Shown here: positions 1 to 9,581 of the stretch, piece by piece | Numbering within the stretch: position 1 is the stretch's first letter | How the letters are laid out: every line of letters begins with the position of its first letter | NCBI GenBank assembly: GCA_948144175.1 | Contig: CANXME010002280.1 | Location: 124,001-188,000 of the forward strand | From: Closterium sp. NIES-65 | Lineage: Eukaryota > Streptophyta > Zygnematophyceae > Desmidiales > Closteriaceae | DNA length: 64,000 nt | Direction of reading: 5' to 3' | The notes under the pieces: model-generated | Databases searched by the model: none | The model's input: the letters and a program-made list of their open reading frames with translations, nothing else | Told to the model about the DNA's origin: nothing | Translations under genes and position numbers: made by a program

Positions 1-67
1 TGACCTCGCATACCCTCTTAGCATTCTCGCACGCTTTGTTGCTCCTGGGAGACACCGACCAGAGCAC

Positions 68-640
68 ATGGCTGCAGCGAAGAGGGTGTTGCGCTACTTG
101 TGCAGTACGTCGGGCATGGGGCTAGTGCTTGGAGGGCGCAGTCCAGTGGTCCTCACTGGGCACGCAGACGCTTCTTGGGCTGACGACCAGGCTACGCAGC
201 GGTCGTCACAGGGTTACACCTTCAGCCTTGGTTCCGGCTCTGTCTCGTCGCGGGCTACCCGCTCGTCTTCTGTTCTCGGCTCCAGTTGTGAGGCTGAGAT
301 CTACGCTGGGGCTATGGCTGCACAGGAGTTACGCTGGCTCACCTACCTGCTGACCGACCTTGGAGAGCAGCCTCGTTCTCCTCCAGTCCTGTACGTAGAC
401 AACAAGGCCATGCTGGCCTTGTGTCGCGAGCAGCGACTGGAGCACAGAACGAAGCACATTGCTCTCCGCTACTTTCTTGCTCGTGAGCTACAGCAGCGTG
501 GACAGTTGCGACTTGCGTACGTGGCCTCTGAGGCCAACACTGCTGATGTTTTCACCAAGGCACTTGCGCCTTGTGATCATCAGCGTTGCTGCACGCAGTT
601 GGGTCTTGTGCCTGTCTTGCCTCACTTGCTCTCCTCTTGA
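68..640 (+). CDS. Copia pol, RNase H domain (partial at 5' end)
   Basis: This is the C-terminal RNase H domain of a Copia polyprotein, which removes the RNA strand during reverse transcription. The motif YVDNKAML and the region from LEHRTKHI to ANTADVFTKAL are typical of Ty1/Copia RNase H. The frame is open to the stop at 638-640 and continues upstream past the window edge; the Met at 68 is internal, not a start. Sense orientation and a downstream LTR support the call. No internal stop is seen here, unlike the related copy at 19996-23528. Confidence 0.88.
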   Translation: MAAAKRVLRYLCSTSGMGLVLGGRSPVVLTGHADASWADDQATQRSSQGYTFSLGSGSVSSRATRSSSVLGSSCEAEIYAGAMAAQELRWLTYLLTDLGEQPRSPPVLYVDNKAMLALCREQRLEHRTKHIALRYFLARELQQRGQLRLAYVASEANTADVFTKALAPCDHQRCCTQLGLVPVLPHLLSS

Positions 641-852
641 CCTTGCTTGTACCTTCGCATATATATACTCTTGCTCTTGCTTGCTTGACTCTTGTATACC
701 TCTATATATGATCTTGCATGTGAACTGACCTTCTGGCCTTTGAACTTGTGCTCGGAATGCTTGGTGACTTTGTGATCCACCCTGAGCTTTGCTTTGCTTT
801 GTTTGACTGGTCTTGTGACCCCTTGTTCTCCCCCACTTTGCCTATGGGGGTG

Positions 853-983
853 TGTCAGAACATATAGCTTACTTGTTTCTGTAGGCTATAGTGGGGTATC
901 CCATAGGGGGTACAACACAATTAGGGTTTCCTATTTGTATTCACTTCACTTCATAGTCATTCATTCTCGTTCACACTTTCTCA
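853..983 (+). repeat. 3' LTR of the left-edge Copia
   Basis: A 131-bp terminal repeat starting TGTCAGAAC and ending TTTCTCA. It matches the reverse complement of the LTRs at 12740-12871 and 19859-19990, with a few substitutions. A purine-rich tract abuts its 5' end. Confidence 0.88.
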
Positions 984-1246
984 GGGGTGACAAGGAAACT
1001 GGGGGAGGCATGGAAGAAAGATTCGACTAGGAGAAATTGGCGGAGGAGGAGACCAGAACCACAGGAGCAACCACGTGCAGACTTCATATCGTTGGTGTTG
1101 TATCGGAGATTTTCAGCTGCCTGGCTTCAAGTTGCCCGTTCAACAAGTGGTCCTGCCTGCCGGCGGTTGCATGTGGGCCACGGCGGTGGTAGTGCTCTTG
1201 TGGCAACTCTTTCAGGCATGGCGCTGGCCCCTATGTTGCACAAGTC

Positions 1247-1355
1247 ATATTATATTATGTCATGCGATGTCACAACCTGTCACGTCATGTCACATCATGT
1301 CATGCCATGTCACATCATGTCACGTCACGTCACATCATGTCAGGTCACGTCGTAT
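1247..1355. repeat. Simple tandem repeat of CATGTCA-type units
   Basis: Short, imperfect repeats of CATGTCA, CATCATGTCA and CACGTCACGT. They give open frames on the plus strand that are pure repeat translations, not genes. Bases 984-1246 before it hold no feature I can support. Confidence 0.8.
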
Positions 1356-1464
1356 CATCATACCACTGTATGATTTAGAATTCTTTTGTGAGTCGGGCAA
1401 GGTTCTCATGTTTCCAGTGCCGGTGCTTTTCATTTTACCCTGCATCCCGCATATCTCATCCCCA

Positions 1465-1556
1465 TTGTTCCACCATGTCAGCCAAAAGAACAAGCTAGCC
1501 AACCACTTGAAGGTTTTCCAAAGCCAGCATGAGCTTGCCTCCCAGAGCACACTTCT
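1465..1556 (+). pseudogene. Possible fragment of a STOP1-like zinc-finger exon
   Basis: The plus-strand translation around 1480-1540 (QKNKLANHLKVF) resembles the end of the zinc-finger region of the gene at 26675-34129 (RKDKLANHLNTF). At DNA level a 17-base block ACAAGCTAGCCAACCAC is identical to 31224-31245. No finger cysteines or splice sites remain. It ends just before the MITE at 1561. It may be a captured or duplicated fragment of the neighbouring gene, but the match is short. Confidence 0.35.
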
Positions 1557-1560
1557 CCTA

Positions 1561-2119
1561 CCGTATTCTCCCGGACATAACACCCTAGGGTAGATCTAAA
1601 AATACAGGGAAAAAAAGGGGGGTGTCTTCTCATAGGAAAAACTACATAATACTCGGGTGCATATAGATGGTATATTTTAGTGTTAGTTTTTTTTTATTAG
1701 AGAAGTCGAGTGTCTCCATGGGCTTTTAAACATCACATGTTAAGGCGCGAATGCCAGTTTCGACGCGAACGTCATCAACCCCTCGAAAATGTCATTTGGC
1801 ACCCTCCCTGGCCACATGCAGCAGAAGATTCGCCAGCACGTGGCGACAGCGAAATAGTGGGCGGGGGGGAGTTTCGGCAGATTTGATGTGAAAGAACCGA
1901 GAAATTTCATCGAGCGAGGGATTTTCGCGATATACTTCCGTGTTTGCACCGACTCGTTAACAGCTATAATATAGAATCTGTAAGAAAAGGGGAGTGTTTA
2001 ATTATAAATCATGCAAAAAGGGGGGTATAGTGAAATCGAGGTCGCCCATAGCACCCACCCTGCACAAGCTACCCAGAGGTGCTCTATCATGGGGGGGTGT
2101 TTTGTCCGGGAGAATACGG
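1561..2119. mobile_element. MITE, copy 1 (non-autonomous DNA transposon)
   Basis: A 559-bp element bounded by inverted repeats CCGTATTCTCCCGGACA and its complement. TA flanks the left end; the right end has an extra G before TA. It has no coding capacity. Copy 2 lies at 23943-24500 in reverse orientation and matches over the whole length. A TA target would fit a Tc1/mariner-like or related family, but without a transposase this stays open. Bases 2120-2330 to its right show nothing I recognise. Confidence 0.75.
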
Positions 2120-2330
2120 GTAGATCCATCTCCTATGCACAATGCCGGCACAGCTCTCCGTGAGGATTCTGGTCCGTTCAACGCAACATTTATTGTAGGG
2201 ATACACCTATCATTGGCCCAAGCCCCACCGATCAGTTACCCTGTGCTGATCCCTGTAACGGTGTCGATGTGAACACACAAGACCGTTACGATGCTACAAT
2301 GGGTGTGCATCAAGCTTCCGCCATCGGGAA

Positions 2331-2463
2331 TGTGAAAAGTCGGAACGAGAATGAAGAAGAGAGGGGTTTCATTAGCAGCAATGAGGATACATATAGCAAA
2401 CCCTAGATGGGTTGTACTCGCTATAGAGCACCCCACTACAAGCTAGAGAATAACATTCTGACA
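2331..2463 (-). repeat. 3' LTR of the non-autonomous Copia-like element
   Basis: 133 bp, starting TGTGAAAAG and ending TTCTGACA on the plus strand. It is next to the purine tract on the minus strand. It differs from the other LTR at a few positions only. Confidence 0.9.
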
Positions 2464-2849
2464 CACCCCCATAGCCAAAGTGGGGTGTAATCAGCACAAT
2501 GAGCAAGCAGGCATAGAGCAGAAGTTCACAATAGGTAAGTAAGGCTAGAGCTAATCACAGAGAGCAAGTGAGGAGGAGGAGAGACTGTGGGGGAGAGAAG
2601 ATGGGAGGCGACTACTGACGATGCAGACACACAGACGAGCTGCTGGCTCAGTGGCTACCGAAGCAAAGGCCCGGACTACAGGAGTAACTGGCTCCGCGGC
2701 TAAAAGTAGCGGCAGACGAGCAACTGACCCACAGGCGACTGGCGACTACCGGAGATTGTAGCCTCCGGACTGCTGGTGGTGCTGACGACAAGACTGCTGC
2801 CTCCACGCAACCTCCCCCAGCTGCCCAACGCCCCTCTCACACACCCCCT

Positions 2850-2996
2850 GCTCAAACCCTAACCCTACACCCACAGCACCCCCGTAAACCCTAAACCCCA
2901 GACGCCCACACATCCACCTCCCTCAAAACCCTAGCTCCACTCCCACAGTACCCCCCTTAAACCCTAAACCCCAGGCTCCCACACATCCACCCCCCT
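2850..2996. repeat. Two-copy tandem repeat with CCCTAAA motifs
   Basis: A unit of about 75 bp occurs twice. Each copy holds AAACCCTAAACCCC, which resembles the plant telomere repeat but is not a telomeric array. It lies inside the non-autonomous element. Confidence 0.6.
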
Positions 2997-3339
2997 CAGC
3001 GACAGCTGCAGCAGTGGGAGACGAAGGAGGAGCAGGAGCAGGGGAGACCACACACCCGTCACCCCCTTCTTGCCACCCCCAATCCCTAACACAGGGCAGG
3101 GCGAGATGGCGGGTAGGGAGGGGGGGGGGGGGGGGGGGCCGACGCGCGGCCTCCCAGGACGCCAAAGCAGGCGGCAGAAGGGGCGACGCTCGGCCCCCCC
3201 CTCCCCCCCCCCCCCCACGCGGCCCCCTCAGGTCGCCTCGACAGGCGACGGGAAAAGGGGAGGGGGCGGTGCACGTGCCCCCGGTGCGCCGTGGCTGGCG
3301 GCAGGGCATGGCCGGGGCGGGGCCGGGGCCGCTGTAGGC

Positions 3340-3985
3340 GGCGACGGGGCCGAGGAAGGGCGGCGACGGGGCCGCTGAAGGGCGGCGACGAGGCCGCTGA
3401 AGGGGTGGCGGCAACGGGGCCGCTGAAGGGGCGGCGACGGGGCCGCGGAAGGGCGGCGACGGGGCCGCTGAAGGGCGGCGACGGGGCCGCTGTAAGGGGC
3501 GGCGACTGAGCCGCTGAAGGGGTGGCGACAACGGGGCCGCTGAAGGGGCGGCGACGGGGCCGCGGAAGGGCGGCGACGGGGCCGCTGAAGGGCGGCGACG
3601 GGGCCGCTGTAAGGGGCGGCGACGGGGCCGCGGAAAGGGCGGCGTCGGGGCCGCTGAAAGGGCGGCGACGGGGCCGCTGAAGGGCGGCGACGGGGCCGCT
3701 GAAGGGGTGGCGGCAACGGGGCCGCTGAAGGGGTGGCGACGGGGCCGCGGAAGGGCGGCGACGGGGCCGCTGAAGGGCGGTGACGGGGCCGCTGTAAGGG
3801 GCGGCGACAGGGCCGCGGAAAGGGCGGCGTCGGGGCCGCTGAAAGGGCGGCGACGGGGCCGCGGAAGGGCGGCGACGGGGCCGCTGAAAGGGCGGCGACG
3901 GGGCCGCGGAAGGGCGGCAACGGGCCGCGAAAGGGGCGGCGACGAGGCCGCGAAGGGGCCTGGAAGGGCGGCAACGTGGCCGCTA
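3340..3985 (-). repeat. GC-rich leader array of the Copia-like element
   Basis: About 25-30 imperfect units of 22-25 bp with the core AAGGGCGGCGACGGGGCCGCTG. The same kind of array lies between the primer-binding site and gag in both larger Copia elements (4500-5390 and 18990-19770). Position and core are shared, so it is an element component and not a chance satellite. Confidence 0.85.
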
Positions 3986-4077
3986 AGAGAAGCGCGAGGG
4001 GCACGCCACGGGGCGTGCCGAGCACAGAGCAGCAGCGGAAGCAGTTGGGTCCTAGGATCGGAACCACTCTGATAACA

Positions 4078-4210
4078 TGTGAAAAGTTGGAACGAGAATG
4101 AAGAAGAGAGGGGTTTCACTAGCAGCAATGAGGATACATATAGCAAACCCTAGATGGGTTGTACTCGCTATAGAGCACCCCACTACAGGCTAGAGAATAA
4201 CATTCTGACA
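4078..4210 (-). repeat. 5' LTR of the non-autonomous Copia-like element
   Basis: 133 bp, next to the iMet-type primer-binding site at about 4063-4077 (minus strand). The duplicated target GGGAA follows at 4211-4215. Confidence 0.9.
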
Positions 4211-4282
4211 GGGAATTCCATGCATGGACCTTGCAATAGAGTGCTCTAAAAGGGATGCTGTGAGTGCCGTCAAGGCACTGGC

Positions 4283-4404
4283 TGTCAAATTATAATGTTG
4301 TCTAGGCTTTAGTGGGGTAGCCCATATGGGGTACACATTTCCAGGGTTGCATATTTGTATCACTTTCATTCCATAGTCATTTCATTCTCGTTCTAATTTC
4401 CTCA
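4283..4404 (+). repeat. 5' LTR of the outer Copia
   Basis: 122 bp, TGTCAAAT to TTTCCTCA. It differs from the 3' LTR by about three changes. The TSD CTGGC precedes it. Confidence 0.92.
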
Positions 4405-4499
4405 TCGTATCGAGCAGGTTCCCCCGTGGGAACTGTGCCTAGGGCCCACCACATCGAGTTTTTTTTTTTTTCCTGCCCGAAGCGCGCTCAGCCCGAGTC

Positions 4500-5390
4500 G
4501 CGCTTCGGGCTCTCACTTCGTCGAGCCGCCCTAGCGGCCCCAACGCCCTAGCGGCCCCGCAGCCCGTCGATTCGGCCCCACCGCCCTTCGCTGCGGCCCC
4601 GCCGCCCTTCGCTGCGGCTCCGCCGCCCTTCGCTGCGGCCCCGCAGCCCTTCACTGCGGCCCCGCCGCCCTTCACTGCGGCCCCGCCGCCCGTCTCAGCG
4701 GCCCCGCCGCCCTTTGCTGCGGCCCCGCCGCCTCTCTCGCAGCGGCCCCGCCGCCCTTCTCAGCGGCCCCGCCGCCCTTCGCTGCGGCCCCGCCGCCCTT
4801 CGCTGCGGCCCCGCCGCCTCACATTTCATCCCCGCCGCCCTTCCCTGCGGCCCCGTCGCCTCACACTGAGGCCCCGCCGCCCTTCGCTGCAGCCCCGCCG
4901 CCCATCTCAGCGGCCCCGCCGCCCTTCGCTGCGGCCCCGCCGCCTCTCTCGCTGCGGCCCCGCCGCCCTTCTCAACGGCCCCGCCGCCCTTCTCTGCGGC
5001 CCCGCCGCCTCTCTCACTGCGGCCCCGCCGCCCTTCTCAGCGGCCCCGCCGCCCTTTACTGCGGCCCCGCCGCCCTTCACTCCGGCCCCGCCGCCCCTCC
5101 CACTGCGGCCCCGCCACCTACCTTGCGGCCCCGCCGCCCTACCAGCGGCCCTACCGCCCTACACCGCCCGAGCCGCCCGAGCCGCCCGAGCCGCCTGAGC
5201 CGCTGAGGAGCCGAGCCGCCCGAGCAGCCCGAGCCGCCCGACCTGCTCGAGCCGCCCGAGCCGCCTGAGCCGCTGAGGAGCCGAGCCGCCCGAGCCGCCC
5301 GACCCGCCCGAGCCGCTCGAGCCGCCCAAGCCGCCTGAGGAGCCGAGCCGCTGGTGCCGCGGAGCCGCAGTTGCTGCTGAGCCGTCCGAG
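4500..5390 (+). repeat. GC-rich leader array of the outer Copia
   Basis: Roughly 30 units with the core GGCCCCGCCGCCCTTCGCTGC, then a zone of GAGCCGCC units (5160-5390). It lies between the primer-binding site and the gag start. Reverse-complemented, the core matches the arrays at 3340-3985 and 18990-19770. Confidence 0.85.
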
Positions 5391-5511
5391 CAGCCGTGTT
5401 GCCGTGTTGCTGTGCTACTGAGCTGCCCGAACCGCCCTGTCTGGTGAGAGCAGCGCTTCTGTCACTGCACTGCCCCTGTCCTACAGTTGGTACTGCTAGT
5501 TTACTATTGTC

Positions 5512-6407
5512 ATGGCTACCCCTAGTGTCCTCGGGTTTGACGCTGAGGGTCGAGCCATTGACTTTGAGGTCTGGGTCGACGACCTGCAGCTGTTCTTACA
5601 ATGCGATAGGGCAGACGGTCTCTCTCTCTTTGACCTCACCTCTGGCGCCTCTCCTGCCCCTGCTGCTGATGCTGACCCCACTGTTCGCTCCCAGTGGGCC
5701 ACGCGCGATGCTGCTGCACGTCTTGCTGTGCGTCGCCACCTGCCTACCACTGAGCGCGCGCACTTTAGTCAGTACAAGAGTGCTCAGACCTTGTACAACG
5801 CTGTAGTTGCGCGCTACTCTTCCCCTGCCACTGCTGCACTGAGCCGCCTCATGCTACCGTACCTCTTCCCTGACCTTGCTGCCTTTCCCACAGTCGCTGA
5901 CCTCATTACGCACCTCCGCACTAGTGACACTCGCTACCGGCCGCGCTTCCTGCTGAGTTCTGCGCCAAGAACCCCCCTCCCATGTACATCACTCTCTATT
6001 ATATAGTCACCCGCCTCCCTCACTCCCTTCGTGTAGTCAAGGACCACTTCCTCTCAATCTGTCCCACCACTCTCACTGTTGACCTCTTAAAGAAGGCCCT
6101 CCTAGCAGCCGAGAAGAGCATAGTCGCTGTAGGAGCCTCTCGTGGTGACCCTCGCACCCCCATCTTTGAGGGGTGTTCTCCATCCCCCCTTTTGCCCTCT
6201 GTCGCCTCTACCGCTGCGGCCGACCTCGTTGGTCTTGAGTCGGTCGGTGCGGCGTCTGCCCCTAGCGGGAGACGCCGCTCTGGCAAGGGCAAGGGGGGCA
6301 AGGGCGCAGGTGGAGCTAGCGGGGGCGGTGGAGGTGGCGGTGGAGGCGGCGGAGGAAGTGGGGGTGGCGGTGGGAGTGGTGGCGGGGGTGGAGGTGTCGG
6401 TGGCAGC
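5512..6407 (+). pseudogene. Copia gag, 5' segment, frameshifted
   Basis: The frame starts at ATG 5512 with MATPSVLGFDAEGRAIDF, the usual start of gag in this family, and follows the intact relative at 17649-18935. Near 5944 the frame is lost by an indel and continues in another frame from about 5980 (PMYITLYYIVTRLP and so on). It leads into a glycine-rich, basic segment from 6240 on. The Gypsy element enters at 6408. Gag would form the particle that packs the RNA; this copy cannot make it. Confidence 0.85.
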
Positions 6408-6796
6408 TGTGAGGATCTAGGATCGAGTTCAGAAAAGAGAATGAGAATTGAGTCGAATTGAATGAATTGAATGTGTTCACCTGGGTACAACACGAGGCTA
6501 TATATAGGCTCGACACAAGGCCCCGTAACCAGGTGTTACGCGAAGGTTCCGCGGGCCGCGTAGAGTCCCGAACGGATCCTTACCGAATTCGGTAGAAGGC
6601 AATTCGGTGGCAACCGAAAAGCCAGAATTCGGTGCACGCAACCTAGCTCGGTGCTATAACTATAATAAAATATAGGAAAGCACCTAGCCTAGGAAATCAA
6701 GCAATTCATGCATGCATATAATTATCCTATGCTAGAAATAGCATGATAAAGTAAAGGCAAGCAAGCATAGCTGGCATAAGCCGTCGTACTCTCACA
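6408..6796 (-). repeat. 3' LTR of the Gypsy element
   Basis: 389 bp, TGTGAGGATC to ACTCTCACA on the plus strand. It holds a TATA-like GCTATATATAGGC at about 6500. A C-rich tract (the purine tract of the minus strand) follows at 6797-6806. Confidence 0.93.
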
Positions 6797-6806
6797 CGTC
6801 CCCCCC

Positions 6807-9234
6807 TCAAAGCTGGGTGGCGTGAGATACACCCTGCTTGACAAGATAGTCCTTGAGAGCACGGCGTGCGTTGCCCATATCAGCTTCTGCAACCCAACTG
6901 TCCTCAGTGGGGTCGTATCCCTTCCAGCGTATCAAGAACTCGAGGGTCTTGCCACCGCGGCACCGATGAGAGAGAACGCGCTCGATCTCGTACTCGGGTT
7001 CATCCTGTACAAGAACAGGTGGAGGTGGCGGTAGCTGCCGTCCCTTGAACTGTTGGTTGGGGTACTTGTAGGGTTTCAGTAGCTGCACATGGAAAGCATT
7101 GTGAAGCTTCCACGTATCTGGTAAGCGCAAGCGGAATGTAACTGGTGTTACCTGTGCCTCAACGAGAAAAGGACCACAGAAGCGAGGCCGGAGTTTGGAT
7201 GGGAGGTGAGACAGGTTCAAGTTGCGCGTGTCAAGAAGCACCTGATCTCCGGCTGCTACTGAGTGATCACGTCGCTGACGATCGGCATACTGCTTATGGG
7301 AGGTCTGCATCGTGGTGAGTCGTCGCTGAGTCTTCTCCCATAGCTGCTGCATGGTGGTGACGAAGTCATGTGCGGCTTGGACGTGTGCCGGTGTAGTTGG
7401 CTGCTGTGGTGTGAGTGGTTCCCGTCCGTAACACAGGAAGAAAGGAGTTTTCCCTGTGGCCGCATGTGATGCGTTGTTGTAAGCGAACTCTAGGGTCGGT
7501 AATTGTGTGTCCCAGTGGCTGACGTCGTCCTTGCAAGCTGTGCGCAGTAACTGTTCAACCACTTGATTGAGTCGCTCTGTCTGTCCGTCAGTCTGGGGGT
7601 GGTATGCTGAAGACATTGCAAGCTTTGTCCCCAACAGTCCCATGAGCTCCTGCCATGGCTGCTCCGGTACGGGTAGAGGCTGAAGTAACCCTGCTTTTTT
7701 CTGCTTGCTGCTCTTCATCCGCTGGCACGTGTCGCATGAGGTGACGAACTGCTGCATGTCTGCTGCCATCCCGGGCCAGTAGTAATACTTCGCTATCCAT
7801 GCTAACGTCTTGTTGCTCCCGAAATGTCCCGCGTATGGTACGTCGTGAAACTCCTCCAATAGGATCTGCCGTAGCGGGGCGTAATTTGGTACCCAAATCT
7901 TTCCTGAACCCTTCCTTACAGCTAAGTCTTTCTCCCACTGTAATAGCTTCTTGGTCTGTGCTGTAGCAATCTCTGCGTCCACGGAGTACCCATGTTGAAA
8001 TAGACCCTTGAGCAGAGGGTTCATCCCGTCGAGCTGGATGCCTGCTACATGTCCGGGGCGGCTCAACGCGTCTGCCTTGTTGTGTAGCCCGGGCTTGTAG
8101 ACGATGTCGTAGTGGAAGTGAGTTTCCAGGAAGTCCACCCACCGCACCTGTCGTCGTGAGAGTGTCGGGTGCGACTTCAGGTATTTGAGACTGCAGTGGT
8201 CAGTATAGACTGTAGTCTTGGCTCCCTCTAGGTAATACCTCCACGCCTTGAAGGCTATGACTATTGCTAAGGCTTCCTTATCGTGAATGGGGTAGTTTAG
8301 TTCTGCTCCGTGTAGCTTCTTACTGAGGTAGGCGATGGGCTGCAACCCGCGTCCGTGATCCTGCATCAGTACTGCTCCGACTGCTTGGTCACTAGCATCT
8401 GCTTCCACCACGTAGTCTTTGTCTGGATCCGGCAAGATGAGTACTGGCGCTGTAGTCAGTGCTGTCTGTAGCTGCTCCATGGCTTGCTGATGAGGGGTAT
8501 CCCATTTGTAGGGCGTATCCTTTTTCAGTAGGTCGGTCAGTGGCGCTACTATCTTAGCGTACTGCGGCACGAACCTGTTGTAGTAGTTGGCAAAGCCTAG
8601 GAACTACTGTAACTCCTTTATGTTTTCCGGTACTTTCCACTTCTTGACGGCTTCGATCCTCCGTGGGTCCACGTGTACGCCCTCGGCACTCACCATGTGC
8701 CCGAGAAAGTGCACCTTCTTCAGGGCGAAGTCGCTCTTCGACAGCTTCACGTAGAACTTGTTTTTCCGCAGGATCTCGAACACCTTCCGTAGATGCTCCA
8801 CGTGCTCCTTCATGTTCTTGGAGTAGATGAGAATGTCGTCCAGGTACACCACCACGCACTCGTCAAGCAGGGGTCGTAAGATGTGATTCATCTCCGCCTG
8901 AAACGTTGCTGGTGCGTTGCAGAGTCCGAACGGCATCACCAAGTATTCGTAGGAGCCGTATCTAGTACGGAACGCTATCTTGTGGACGGAGTTGTCTGCC
9001 ATCTTGATCTGCTAGTAGCCCGATCGTAGGTCCAGCTTCGAAAATACTGTTGCTCCACGCAGTTGATCGAGTAGGTCGTCTATGCGCGGTATGGGATATT
9101 TGTTTTTGACTGTCTGTTTGTTCAGTGCGCGGTAGTCGATGCACATCCGTAGACTGCCGTCTGGTTTTGGAGTGAAGAGAACTGGTGCGCCGTAGGGAGA
9201 GGTGGATGGGCGGATCAGTTGTCTGTCCAGTAGA
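6807..9234 (-). pseudogene. Gypsy pol: RT, RNase H, integrase remnant, chromodomain
   Basis: Minus-strand pol after the TRIM insertion. RT covers about 9230-8580, with YLDDILIYSK as the catalytic YxDD block; stops TAG at 9012-9014 and 8604-8606 break it. RNase H (DASDQAVGAVLM, TDHCSLKYL) and the integrase zinc-binding part (YAGHFGSNKTLAWIAKYYYWPGM, CDTCQRM) are open. The integrase core jumps from EQPWQELMG straight to the AYHPQTDGQTERLN block. The two aspartates before it are gone, so about 80-90 residues seem deleted. A chromodomain (PEYEIERVLSHR, FLIRWKGYDPTEDSW) ends the frame; in chromoviruses this directs insertion to marked chromatin. The stop is at 6807-6809. Confidence 0.92.
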
Positions 9235-9576
9235 TGTCAGAGGTCCACTGGTGATCCCCGATTGATCCTAGGGAAGGGTTACAGGCTCGTTGTCCTGGGG
9301 GGTTATGGGCGCACTGACCCGCTACTTAACAAGCCCTTTTATCCCAATGGTCTAGTGGTTGGGATTCTGACATGGTATCAGAGCGGTCTCGGGTTCGAAT
9401 CCCGGTGTATGCACTTCGGGCATCCCAGTGCGGGGGGGTGTCAGAGGTCCATTGGTGATCCCCGATTGATCCTAGGGAAGGGTTACAGGCTCGTTGTCCT
9501 GGGGGGTTATGGGCGCACTGACCCGCTACTTAACAAGCCCTTTTATCCCAATGGTCTAGTGGTTGGGATTCTGACA
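9235..9576. mobile_element. TRIM (miniature LTR element) with tRNA-like sequence
   Basis: Two 138-bp direct repeats (9235-9372, 9439-9576), each TGTCAGAGG to TTCTGACA, differ at one base and enclose only 66 bp. The target GTAGA is duplicated (9230-9234, 9577-9581). The interior starts with TGGTATCAGAGC, the standard iMet primer-binding site, and ends in GCGGGGGGG, a purine tract. There is no coding capacity. The LTR end (from 9342) reads like the 5' half of tRNA-Glu, and the interior holds the exact B-box GGTTCGAATCC at 9392-9402. Removing the 347 bp of insert plus duplication restores the Gypsy pol frame. Confidence 0.93.
9342..9413 (+). promoter_or_regulatory. tRNA-Glu-like segment with Pol III A and B boxes
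   Basis: The last 31 bases of the left TRIM LTR (TCCCAATGGTCTAGTGGTTG...) resemble the acceptor/D-arm start of eukaryotic tRNA-Glu, with an A-box-like TGGTCTAGTGG at 9349-9359. The B-box GGTTCGAATCC follows about 43 bases later, the spacing of a tRNA gene. The 3' acceptor side (TGTATGCA) does not pair with the 5' end, so it is not an intact tRNA. Pol III activity is an inference. Confidence 0.6.
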
Positions 9577-9581
9577 GTAGA

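Larger units (their letters stand above)
1..983 (+). mobile_element. 3' part of a Ty1/Copia retrotransposon, cut by the window start
   Basis: The segment runs from the RT/RNase H part of pol to the end of the 3' LTR. Bases 641-852 are the 3' untranslated internal part and end in a purine tract (CTATGGGGG) right before the LTR. The C-terminal protein sequence is almost the same as that of the element at 12740-19990, so both belong to one family. The 5' part lies outside the window, so the target-site duplication cannot be checked; GGGGT follows the LTR. Confidence 0.9.
2331..4210 (-). mobile_element. Non-autonomous Copia-like LTR element (LARD-like)
   Basis: The element has 133-bp LTRs (2331-2463 and 4078-4210) and a 5-bp duplication GGGAA on both sides (2326-2330 and 4211-4215). 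Orientation is minus: a tRNA-iMet-type primer-binding site (reading TGTTATCAGAG on the minus strand) abuts the right LTR and a purine tract abuts the left one. The interior holds no gag, protease, integrase or RT motif. It consists of a GC-rich repeat array (3340-3985), a G/C homopolymer zone and a C-rich part with CCCTAAA-like motifs. A 407-codon minus-strand frame (2923-4146) is a translation of the array and runs into the LTR, so I do not regard it as a gene. It presumably needs proteins from the full-length Copia copies nearby. Confidence 0.88.

Noticed and set aside
1247-1373. Protein-coding frame with CHVMSHHVM repeats
   Set aside because: It is a translation of the CATGTCA simple repeat.
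2850-2996. Telomere or interstitial telomeric array
   Set aside because: Only isolated CCCTAAA-like motifs occur in a 75-bp duplicated unit; there is no run of the heptamer.
2923-4146. 407-codon minus-strand open frame rich in P, R and A
   Set aside because: It is a translation of the GC-rich array, runs into the LTR, and equally long frames exist on the other strand. No domain or start context supports a gene.
9342-9413. A genuine tRNA-Glu gene
   Set aside because: The 3' acceptor side does not pair with the 5' side, the anticodon arm is replaced by the primer-binding site, and the sequence is part of a TRIM.
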